A DNA stretch of 6,850 nucleotides from an uncultured Prevotella sp. GTDB lineage: Bacteria > Bacteroidota > Bacteroidia > Bacteroidales > Bacteroidaceae. Each line of letters starts with the position of its first letter. Position 1 is the stretch's first letter. The notes under the pieces are model-generated. The model was given only the letters and a program-made list of their open reading frames with translations. It ran no database searches and was not told the origin of the DNA. Both the position numbers and the translations under genes were made by a program. Location: contig CAMUQM010000103.1 in assembly GCA_947095945.1 (NCBI GenBank), positions 1 to 6,850 on the forward strand. The letters run 5' to 3'. Shown here piece by piece: positions 1 to 4,761 of the stretch.

Positions 1-2
1 AG

Positions 3-83
3 TATATTACTGGTGCACACGGCTCTGGCAGTGCAAAGCAGAAGGCTAAATACCGCCAGCAACGTGCCAACCGACACAAGTAA
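3..83 (+). CDS. C-terminal end of an unidentified protein (5' part outside the window)
   Basis: The third forward frame is open from the window edge to a TAA at 81-83 and encodes 26 residues. They contain a Gly/Ser-rich stretch (GAHGSGSA) followed by a Lys/Arg/Gln-rich tail ending in RANRHK. Basic, low-complexity tails of this kind are common on RNA-binding or ribosome-associated bacterial proteins such as helicases and pseudouridine synthases, but the fragment is too short to assign a family and I do not recognise it. Of the other two forward frames, one is closed by an early stop and the other runs into the hairpin. The strong hairpin that begins eight bases after this stop supports reading it as the true end of a gene. 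The call that a gene ends here is fairly firm; its function is unknown. Confidence 0.6.
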   Translation, partial: YITGAHGSGSAKQKAKYRQQRANRHK

Positions 84-90
84 ACAAAAG

Positions 91-152
91 CAACGAACGC
101 CCTCGTTTGTCCGTCCCATCAAGGGGATTTGGAGAAACGAGGGCGTTTGTTG
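91..152 (+). terminator. Long hairpin, probable terminator of the upstream gene
   Basis: Positions 91-108 pair with 135-152 over 18 positions, with one G-T (G-U in RNA) wobble and no bulge. The core is ACGCCCTCGTTT against AAACGAGGGCGT. The 26-base loop can form a smaller hairpin, TCCC at 114-117 with GGGA at 124-127. The downstream side is only moderately T-rich (TTGATTTC), so it is not a perfect intrinsic terminator, but its place eight bases after the stop codon at 81-83 and the very stable stem favour termination or 3'-end protection. Confidence 0.7.
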
Positions 153-177
153 TTGATTTCATATATTCTCTGAAGTT

Positions 178-265
178 GAGAAAGGGTCAACCTTTTTGAG
201 CGAAAAGGTAGACCTTTTTGAAGAAAAGGGTTAACCTTTTTGAGGAAAAGGGTCAACAGCAAAGA
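178..265. repeat. Tandem array A: four 22-bp units, each with a dyad
   Basis: Units start at 178, 200, 222 and 244 with an exact 22-base period. The shared core is GAAAAGGGTCAACCTTTTTG. The first three units are close matches and the fourth decays after GGGTCAAC. Each good unit contains a near-palindrome; in the second, AAAAGGT (203-209) pairs with ACCTTTT (212-218) around a two-base centre, and the third contains GGTTAACC. The period is not a multiple of three, so a coding role is unlikely, and the units abut with no spacers, which rules out a CRISPR. The 22-bp step is about two helical turns and would place dyads on one face of the DNA, as in repeated operator or iteron-like sites. Function is unknown. 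Confidence 0.85.
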
Positions 266-335
266 GAAAGTAGTCCTGTCTGATGAATCTATTAAAACAA
301 ACACTACTGATTTCACTGTCCTTTTCGAATTCTTT

Positions 336-423
336 TCATGAAAGTAAATATTTATCTTCATGAAAAGAAATATTTATTTTCACGACAAAAAATATTTATT
401 TACGTGAAAATAATTCTGTAATG
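336..423. repeat. Tandem array B: four 22-bp units, unrelated in sequence to array A
   Basis: Units start at 336, 358, 380 and 402, again exactly 22 bases apart. The first two are TTCATGAAA followed by AAATATTTAT with small variation. The third reads TTCACGAC then AAATATTTAT, and the fourth is degenerate (TACGTGAAAATAATT). The first two units hold two short palindromes, TTCATGAA and AAATATTT, extended to TAAATATTTA at 345-354. The array lies 70 bases beyond array A, has the same period but a different sequence, and is far more AT-rich. No spacers and no coding frame fit it. A protein-binding array or a bent-DNA element is possible but only inferred. Confidence 0.85.
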
Positions 424-459
424 ACCATAAATAAACTGCTAATCGCTTGTTATGTTCTA

Positions 460-523
460 TATAAAAAGAGGAAGCATATCACCTTGAACTGCATCTTTAC
501 AATTGTCGGTGTTATGCTTCCTT
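460..523 (-). terminator. Intrinsic terminator acting on the minus strand
   Basis: Positions 469-483 (AGGAAGCATATCACC) pair with 508-522 (GGTGTTATGCTTCCT) over 15 positions with a single mismatch, around a 24-base loop. On the minus strand the stem is followed by TCTTTTTATATAG, a good U-tract. On the plus strand it is followed by TGTCGTGTT, a poor tail. No minus-strand protein gene reads into it from the right, which is why a small RNA is suspected. Confidence 0.6.
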
Positions 524-532
524 GTCGTGTTA

Positions 533-565
533 CTCTATTCTCTATGTCTAATAGAGAGGGTAGAG
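533..565. other. Second hairpin in the intergenic region
   Basis: CTCTA at 533-537 pairs with TAGAG at 561-565, and CTCTA at 540-544 pairs with TAGAG at 552-556. The intervening TT pairs with AG (one wobble), leaving GG bulged. The loop is seven bases. The structure can form in RNA from either strand; on the minus strand it would lie inside the candidate small RNA. Confidence 0.5.
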
Positions 566-649
566 TGTATTAGAGTCGTTTTAACGCTTATGCATTACGC
601 CTAATCTAAATGTATGTAGAAAGACGTAAGTTTCAAATCTTCCTGTTTA

Positions 650-657
650 CAAAGATA
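650..657 (-). promoter_or_regulatory. Minus-strand -7-like element (TATCTTTG)
   Basis: CAAAGATA on the plus strand reads TATCTTTG on the minus strand, matching the TAnnTTTG -7 consensus of Bacteroidetes housekeeping promoters. A possible -33 (CTTG on the minus strand, 685-682) is 24 bases away, so only the -7 half is convincing. It would drive transcription toward the terminator at 460-523. Confidence 0.35.
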
Positions 658-774
658 AGCTAAAAAACTTAATGGAGTTTTCAAGAAAAGCGAAAATCAT
701 TGGTTTATAATGTATATTTTTTCTTTTTATTCTTTTTCACGACAGCATTCCTATCTTTTCTCGTTAAATTTATG

Positions 775-782
775 TATCTTTG
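775..782 (+). promoter_or_regulatory. -7 element of the probable permease promoter (TATCTTTG)
   Basis: TATCTTTG fits the Bacteroidetes TAnnTTTG consensus. No good TTTG stands at -33; the region there is pyrimidine-rich (CTATCTTTTC). Transcription would start near 787, giving a leader of about 168 bases before the TTG at 956. A weaker match, TATCTTTT at 865-872, could be an alternative closer start. Confidence 0.5.
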
Positions 783-800
783 TCATCGTTTGAAAAGACA

Positions 801-866
801 CAAAAGGATAGTCTGCACTGATGTTCGACTTGTCTATCTGTTCCTTTTGATTACACGATTGGTGTA
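801..866 (+). promoter_or_regulatory. Structured 5' leader ahead of the permease gene
   Basis: CAAAAGGA at 801-808 pairs with TCCTTTTG at 842-849. Inside it, TAG at 809-811 can pair with CTA at 834-836, or AGTC at 810-813 with GACT at 827-830. A second small hairpin, TACAC (852-856) with GTGTA (862-866), follows directly. The leader could affect expression of the permease, but I recognise no known riboswitch class. Confidence 0.35.
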
Positions 867-921
867 TCTTTTATAGGTCTATTGATAGTGGCTGTGCAAA
901 ACGGACATCTTGCAAGCAATA

Positions 922-966
922 ATGATAATAACAGAACTCAGAAACGCAATAAGCATTGAAAACTGA
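922..966 (+). CDS. Possible 14-codon upstream ORF overlapping the permease start
   Basis: An ATG at 922 opens a 14-codon frame (MIITELRNAISIEN) that stops at TGA 964-966, just past the permease TTG at 956 and in a different frame. It could couple translation into the weak TTG start. Alternatively it could be the real N-terminus if one base were wrong in this sequence. The peptide has no recognisable features, and it may be chance. Confidence 0.2.
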   Translation: MIITELRNAISIEN

Positions 967-2224
967 AAGAAAGATAAGTCCATGGGCATGGATACCTTCA
1001 CTTTATTTTGCAGAAGGTCTGCCTTATATTGCCGTAACCGTATTGTCCCTTCAAGTCTATATGCAGATGGGATTGTCAGATGCCGAAATTACCTTTTATA
1101 CTTCTTGGCTCTACCTTCCTTGGGTTATAAAACCTCTATGGAGTCCATTTCTTGATTTGATTAAGACAAAACGATGGTGGATTATCATTATGCAAATGCT
1201 TGTTGGTGCAGCTTTTGCTGGTGTAGCCTTTACTGTTAACACTTCGTTATGGCTTCAGGGAACAATCTGTTTTTTTTGGTTATTGGCATTCAGTAGTGCA
1301 ACACACGATGTTGTTGCCGATGGGTTCTATATGATGGGACTTGATCAGCATGAGCAAGCCTTTTTTGTCGGTATTCGTTCTACGTTCTATCGTATTTCAA
1401 TGGTTGTAGGTAAGGGTGGATTAATTGCGCTTGCAGGCTTTTTGCACAAGCAGTTTGATGTGCAATGGACGTGGTCACTTGTATTCTACGGCTTGATGGC
1501 ACTCTTTATGGGGCTTGCTCTCTATCATCGTTTCATTCTTCCGCGCCCGTCCGAAGACACAGAAAAAGCACAAGTATCGGCTGGTCATTTGTTTCGTAGC
1601 TTTGGTCAGACTTTTCTTTCCTTCTTCAAGAAAGAGCAGGCATTGACAACTATCTGCTTTCTCTTGCTCTTCCGTTTGCCAGAAGCCTTGATTATCCCTA
1701 TTTCTCAACTCTTCCTGCAGGCACCGAAAGCTAAGGGCGGATTGGCACTCTCTGAGATAGAGTATGGTACGGTGAACGGTGTTGTTGGTGTGGCAGGACT
1801 CTTGCTTGGTGGTATTATCGGAGGAATGATGATTAGTCGTGATGGCTTAAAACGCTGGATATGGCCAATGACGGCAGCTATCACATTGCCTAACTTAGCC
1901 TACGTCTATCTGGCTTATATGCTTCCTGATAATGTAATAGCTGTTAGTGTGGCTGTATTTATCGAGAATTTCGGCTATGGTTTTGGTTTTAGTGCTTATA
2001 TGCTTTTTATGATTTATTTCAGTCAGGGCGAACACAAGACCAGTCATTATGCCCTTTGTACAGGGTTCATGGCGTTGTCAATGATGATTCCGGGATTGTT
2101 TGCGGGTGCATTGGCGCAGACTGTAGGATATAAATGGTTCTTTGTTATCGTGATGATAGTTTGTGTTTTCCCATTTATTGTAGCTCATCAACTGCGTATT
2201 GATGAGAACTTTGGAAAGAAGTAG
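956..2224 (+). CDS. AmpG-like MFS permease, substrate unknown
   Basis: This is a 422-residue, very hydrophobic inner-membrane protein with the length and pattern of a 12-helix major facilitator. The N-terminus carries SPWAWIPSLYFAEGLPY (residues 8-24), then SWLYLPWVIKPLWSPFLD (50-67) and SATHDVVADGFYM (114-126), the last resembling the SATQDIV-type motif of AmpG. A charged cytoplasmic loop around residues 195-210 separates the two six-helix halves. AmpG proteins import anhydromuropeptides for cell-wall recycling, and related acetyl-CoA or sugar permeases share the fold, so the substrate cannot be fixed here. The start is TTG: an in-frame stop lies at 950-952 and the next in-frame ATG is residue 36, beyond the conserved N-terminal motif. 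The gene converges on mutY with a 111-base gap, and it has no obvious operon partner. Confidence 0.85.
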   Translation: MKTERKISPWAWIPSLYFAEGLPYIAVTVLSLQVYMQMGLSDAEITFYTSWLYLPWVIKPLWSPFLDLIKTKRWWIIIMQMLVGAAFAGVAFTVNTSLWLQGTICFFWLLAFSSATHDVVADGFYMMGLDQHEQAFFVGIRSTFYRISMVVGKGGLIALAGFLHKQFDVQWTWSLVFYGLMALFMGLALYHRFILPRPSEDTEKAQVSAGHLFRSFGQTFLSFFKKEQALTTICFLLLFRLPEALIIPISQLFLQAPKAKGGLALSEIEYGTVNGVVGVAGLLLGGIIGGMMISRDGLKRWIWPMTAAITLPNLAYVYLAYMLPDNVIAVSVAVFIENFGYGFGFSAYMLFMIYFSQGEHKTSHYALCTGFMALSMMIPGLFAGALAQTVGYKWFFVIVMIVCVFPFIVAHQLRIDENFGKK

Positions 2225-2252
2225 AGGTTTGGGCTTAAAGCGAAAGCAGGAA

Positions 2253-2280
2253 GGCTACGAGGGAATGACTCGTAGAAGCC
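2253..2280. terminator. Hairpin between convergent genes, possible weak bidirectional terminator
   Basis: CTACGAG at 2255-2261 pairs with CTCGTAG at 2269-2275 around a seven-base loop, and flanking GG (2253-2254) can pair with CC at 2279-2280 across a short bulge. There is no strong T-tract on either side; on the minus strand it is followed by TTCCTGCTTTCGCTTT. Its location between the stops of the permease and mutY suggests termination. The rest of the gap (2281-2330) is purine-rich on the plus strand and holds no gene. Confidence 0.4.
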
Positions 2281-2335
2281 AATCATGGAGGAACTGATGG
2301 AAGGAGGATAGAAGGCTTAGAGGGAGCGGAACACC

Positions 2336-3340
2336 TTAGGTTGGGATATCTTTTAGCAGAATCTCTATTAGGCGAGGTAAGGCGTAATTGTCAAGGTTTT
2401 GCCTTTTAATCCAGATGAAATCTGAGGGTAGTTGTGGGCGCAACTTTGGTTGCCAAAGGTAGATGTCAGCAAGGAGAATTTGATGGGTGAGAATGTGTTT
2501 TACCCCTTTTTGTAAGAGTTGCGCTTCTGTTTCCCAAATAGAGTCTTTAGAAGATGTAAGCTGTTCTGCTTGTGGAAGTTCCCATAATCCCTGCCAAATA
2601 TCACCTGCACCACGTTGGTGGATAGCTAACTCTCCTTCATATTCAATATACAGATAGGTGAAATGACGTTCTCGTTGTTTCACCTTCTTGCTTTTTACGG
2701 GTAGTTCATTAATACGTTGTTCGCGGAAAGCAACGCAGGTTTCGCATAGTGGACAAGTTGTGCAAGATGGAGAAGATGGTGTACACTGAATGGCACCAAA
2801 GTCCATTATAGCTTCGTTGTAATCAGCTGGTTCGCTTGTTGGCAAAAGAGATTGAGCAAGTGTTTGAAACTCTTTTTTCCCTTCGGTGCTGTCAATAGCT
2901 GTGGTAATTCCATAATAACGAGAAAGTACACGATAGACATTGCCATCCACTACGGCTACAGGTTGACCAAAGGCAATAGAAGCAATGGCAGCAGCCGTAT
3001 AGTCACCTACACCTTTCAGTGTCTTTAATTCCTTGAAAGTTTGTGGAAATCCACCTAATTCAACCACCTGTTGAGCAGCAGTATGGAGATTTCTTGCACG
3101 TGAATAATAACCCAAGCCCTGCCAAGCTTTTAGTACCTCGTCCTCTGTGGCGGCTGCAAGATTGTTGACAGTAGGCCATTGTGCTATAAAACGTTCCCAA
3201 TAACTCATACCCTGTGCGATGCGTGTTTGTTGTAGAATGACTTCACTAAGCCAAATAGCGTATGGGTCATTTGTTTCTCGCCAAGGCAGAGAACGTCCGT
3301 TATTTTTGAACCATTGAAGGAGTGTTGCTGCGAAATTCAT
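2336..3340 (-). CDS. mutY: A/G-specific adenine DNA glycosylase MutY
   Basis: The 334-residue protein removes adenine mispaired with 8-oxoguanine, the step that prevents G-to-T transversions after oxidative damage. The catalytic Glu33 lies in LSEVILQQT (31-39). The helix-hairpin-helix LKGVGDYTAAAI (108-119) leads into VVDGNVYRV, whose Asp132 is the second catalytic residue. Four cysteines spaced C-X6-C-X2-C-X5-C (186, 193, 196, 202) form the iron-sulfur cluster site. From about residue 225 the MutT-like C-terminal domain that recognises 8-oxoguanine is present (QRGAGDIWQGLWELP and KHILTHQ). Length and motifs are those of an intact enzyme. The ATG at 3340 is preceded by a promoter element only five bases away, so the mRNA may have almost no leader. 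It diverges from the lipoprotein gene. Confidence 0.97.
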   Translation of the reverse strand: MNFAATLLQWFKNNGRSLPWRETNDPYAIWLSEVILQQTRIAQGMSYWERFIAQWPTVNNLAAATEDEVLKAWQGLGYYSRARNLHTAAQQVVELGGFPQTFKELKTLKGVGDYTAAAIASIAFGQPVAVVDGNVYRVLSRYYGITTAIDSTEGKKEFQTLAQSLLPTSEPADYNEAIMDFGAIQCTPSSPSCTTCPLCETCVAFREQRINELPVKSKKVKQRERHFTYLYIEYEGELAIHQRGAGDIWQGLWELPQAEQLTSSKDSIWETEAQLLQKGVKHILTHQILLADIYLWQPKLRPQLPSDFIWIKRQNLDNYALPRLIEILLKDIPT

Positions 3341-3344
3341 GGAA

Positions 3345-3352
3345 CAAAGGTA
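3345..3352 (-). promoter_or_regulatory. mutY -7 promoter element (TACCTTTG)
   Basis: The minus strand reads TACCTTTG at 3352-3345, an exact TAnnTTTG match, with T-rich sequence (ACTTTTCATA) about 20 bases upstream in place of a clear TTTG. The predicted transcription start falls at about 3341-3339, essentially on the mutY ATG at 3340. Confidence 0.6.
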
Positions 3353-3394
3353 GTTAAAAAGTAGAAAAAGTATGAAAAGTAATGTCAGATTTTG

Positions 3395-3425
3395 TTGGTT
3401 AACTCATTATTATTTCCTATTTTTG
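3395..3425 (+). promoter_or_regulatory. Promoter of the lipoprotein gene
   Basis: TATTTTTG at 3418-3425 matches the -7 consensus TAnnTTTG, and TTG at 3395-3397 (in TTTTGTTGG) stands 20 bases upstream as a -33 element, the expected spacing for Bacteroidetes. Transcription would start near 3430, giving an AT-rich leader of about 110 bases before the ATG at 3540. It lies back-to-back with the mutY promoter. Confidence 0.65.
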
Positions 3426-3539
3426 CCACGACTATTACCCCTAAAAGGTTGAATTTTGATGTTACTTTTGATATAAAAAGGTATTATAAATTCAAGCCAA
3501 GAATAGGGAGAATTATTGTAAAATTAGAAGTTATAAAAG

Positions 3540-3911
3540 ATGAGAAACAAGGTGAAAAGAACGCTTATGGGGCTTGCCCTCGTTGTGGCAATGCTATTGG
3601 TAAGTTCATGTGCTACACGTGAATCAGCTATTAACGACTTAGAGAAATTTTCATACGAATTGCGTGATAATAGCCAGTATTATACTGCTAAACAGTGGCG
3701 TAGGGCAGTAGATAAATTTGGTAATATTCGTCGTGAGATTTCACGCCATGATTATACCGTTGCTGAACGTCAGCGTATTGGTAGACTCGAAGGTGATTGT
3801 GCCCGCTATATGGTGCGAGGAGCCAAGGACGGTGTGATGAATAGTGTCTTTGGTCTTGGAAGTGAGATTCAAGGTATATTGGATGCTTTCGGTGTCAAAG
3901 GAAAGGAGTAG
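3540..3911 (+). CDS. Small predicted lipoprotein of unknown function
   Basis: The 123-residue product begins with a lipoprotein signal: basic MRNKVKR, a hydrophobic stretch at 9-21, and a lipobox VSSC with Cys24 as the acylated residue. The mature part of about 100 residues is rich in charged and aromatic residues (for example DLEKFSYELRDN and YTAKQWRRAVDKF) and looks alpha-helical, ending in a Gly-rich segment (SVFGLGSEIQGILDAFGVKG). I do not recognise a named domain; small lipoproteins of this layout are common in Bacteroidales. It would be anchored in the outer or inner membrane facing the periplasm. It is a single-gene unit, with its own promoter at 3395-3425 and a strong terminator at 3991-4050. 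The ATG is chosen because it gives the complete signal peptide. Confidence 0.85.
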   Translation: MRNKVKRTLMGLALVVAMLLVSSCATRESAINDLEKFSYELRDNSQYYTAKQWRRAVDKFGNIRREISRHDYTVAERQRIGRLEGDCARYMVRGAKDGVMNSVFGLGSEIQGILDAFGVKGKE

Positions 3912-3977
3912 GCTTGATAAAGCCTTTAATAGGCACAAAGGATTAGAACTTCAGTTCTCAGAAAACAGAACTTGAAG
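3911..3977 (+). other. Cluster of small hairpins after the lipoprotein stop
   Basis: GGCTT (3911-3915) pairs with AAGCC (3920-3924) around a GATA loop, overlapping the last base of the stop codon. The GCCT at 3922-3925 can instead pair with AGGC at 3931-3934, so these two are mutually exclusive. A larger hairpin follows: CTTCAGTTCT (3949-3958) with AGAACTTGAAG (3967-3977), ten pairs with one bulged T. None has a T-tail, so they are more likely 3'-UTR structures than terminators. Confidence 0.4.
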
Positions 3978-3990
3978 CAGACATGATAAA

Positions 3991-4050
3991 ACAAAAGGTG
4001 GCAGCTTATTAGACTTTAAGCAAATAGTTGCTAACCTTTTGTTTTTTTTT
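3991..4050 (+). terminator. Strong intrinsic terminator after the lipoprotein gene
   Basis: ACAAAAGGT at 3991-3999 pairs perfectly with ACCTTTTGT at 4034-4042. Past a small internal bulge, GCAGC at 4001-4005 pairs with GTTGC at 4027-4031 (one wobble). The stem runs straight into nine consecutive T at 4042-4050. This insulates the lipoprotein gene from the IMP cyclohydrolase operon. Confidence 0.85.
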
Positions 4051-4083
4051 GATTTAAAATATGGTTTAGTCGCTTATAATTAG

Positions 4084-4091
4084 TAACTTTG
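4084..4091 (+). promoter_or_regulatory. -7 promoter element of the cyclohydrolase-mre operon (TAACTTTG)
   Basis: TAACTTTG matches the TAnnTTTG consensus; the -33 region is weak. Transcription would begin near 4096, leaving a leader of about 23 bases before the ATG at 4119. Because this element overlaps the upstream TTG at 4089, that longer start cannot be the one used. Confidence 0.6.
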
Positions 4092-4118
4092 CAAATCAAA
4101 TCCATAAAATGTTTTACA

Positions 4119-4715
4119 ATGGCTGGTAAAAAACAAATTAAGACTGCTCTTATTTCGGTCTTTCACAAAGATGGACTTGAGGATTTGCTCAAGAAGTTAG
4201 ATGAAGAAGATGTTAAATTCCTCAGCACAGGTGGTACACATGAATTCATTGAATCATTAGGATACGAATGTAAGAAAGTAGAAGACGTTACATCTTATCC
4301 TTCAATTCTCGGTGGTCGTGTGAAGACACTTCATCCAAAGGTTTTTGGAGGTATTCTTTCTCGACGTGAGAACGAAAGTGATCAGGCACAGATGCAGGAG
4401 TATGATATTCCGTTCATCGACCTCGTTATCGTAGACCTTTATCCTTTTGAACAGACTGTAGCAAGTGGTGCCTGCGCTGAAGACATCATTGAGAAGATTG
4501 ATATTGGTGGTATCTCACTGATACGTGCAGGTGCAAAGAACTTTAAGGATGTTGTTATCGTGCCAAGTAAGGCAGAGTATCCAGTGTTGCTCCAGATTCT
4601 CAATACCAATGGTGCGCAGACAGATATTGAAGATCGTAAGATGTTTGCAGAACGTGCTTTTGGTGTTAGTAGCCACTACGATACAGCTATTCATAGTTGG
4701 TTTGCAACAGAATAA
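4119..4715 (+). CDS. purH: Single-domain IMP cyclohydrolase (N-terminal half of PurH)
   Basis: The 198-residue protein matches the MGS-like IMP cyclohydrolase domain that closes FAICAR to IMP, the last step of de novo purine synthesis. Visible motifs are STGGT (36-40), SILGGRVKTLHP (62-73), VDLYPFE (105-111) and IDIGGISLIRAGAKN (127-141). The residues equivalent to the IMPCH catalytic set of human ATIC appear to be Lys69, Tyr108, Asp128 and Lys140, all present. Typical bifunctional PurH is about 510-530 residues with a C-terminal AICAR transformylase domain. Here the gene ends cleanly at SWFATE, and mreB begins 46 bases later, so that domain is absent with no remnant. The transformylase is presumably encoded elsewhere. 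The ATG at 4119 is preferred over an in-frame TTG at 4089 because the promoter overlaps the latter. The gene is probably co-transcribed with mreBCD. Confidence 0.92.
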   Translation: MAGKKQIKTALISVFHKDGLEDLLKKLDEEDVKFLSTGGTHEFIESLGYECKKVEDVTSYPSILGGRVKTLHPKVFGGILSRRENESDQAQMQEYDIPFIDLVIVDLYPFEQTVASGACAEDIIEKIDIGGISLIRAGAKNFKDVVIVPSKAEYPVLLQILNTNGAQTDIEDRKMFAERAFGVSSHYDTAIHSWFATE

Positions 4716-4761
4716 GCGCAGATTATAAAGAAATATACATTTATAAAATACACATATATTA

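Larger units (their letters stand above)
458..645 (-). ncRNA. Candidate minus-strand small RNA of about 185 nt
   Basis: A minus-strand -7-like element TATCTTTG lies at 657-650, so a transcript could begin near 645. Reading leftward it would pass a hairpin at 565-533 and end in a hairpin (522-508 with 483-469) followed on that strand by TCTTTTTAT, the usual form of an intrinsic terminator. No credible open frame exists in it. The weak point is the -33 region: the nearest TTG on that strand is 24 bases from the -7 element, longer than the roughly 19-21 expected for Bacteroidetes. I do not recognise it as a known RNA family such as 6S, tmRNA or SRP. The boundaries are estimates. Confidence 0.35.
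84..955. other. Long intergenic region with repeats and RNA-like structure
   Basis: About 870 bases separate the upstream gene end from the permease. I find no convincing protein gene: an 80-codon minus-strand frame over 119-361 runs through the hairpin and the 22-bp tandem array, and its residues look like translated repeat. What the region does hold is a terminator-like hairpin (91-152), two tandem arrays of 22-bp units (178-265 and 336-423), a hairpin with a minus-strand T-tail (469-522), a second hairpin (533-565), a minus-strand promoter-like element (650-657), a pyrimidine-rich stretch (718-740), and a plus-strand promoter-like element (775-782) followed by a structured leader. Confidence 0.8.

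Noticed and set aside
119..361. 80-codon minus-strand open frame in the intergenic region
   Set aside because: It runs through the hairpin at 91-152, array A and the start of array B; its residues mirror the repeats and give no protein-like composition, and it has no promoter match of its own.
178..423. Short CRISPR array
   Set aside because: The repeat units abut with no unique spacers, the unit is 22 bases including its variable part, and no cas gene is present in the window.
3392..3622. 76-codon plus-strand frame overlapping the lipoprotein gene
   Set aside because: It begins inside the promoter and overlaps the lipoprotein signal sequence in another frame; the lipoprotein has a clear signal peptide and lipobox, this frame has neither.
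4089..4118. Longer cyclohydrolase start at TTG 4089
   Set aside because: The TTG lies inside the TAACTTTG promoter element, so the mRNA would start after it; the ATG at 4119 gives the normal family N-terminus.
4713..4761. Frameshifted remnant of the AICAR transformylase domain
   Set aside because: Only 46 bases lie before mreB; they are AT-rich and encode nothing resembling that domain, so the short cyclohydrolase is not a fresh pseudogene.
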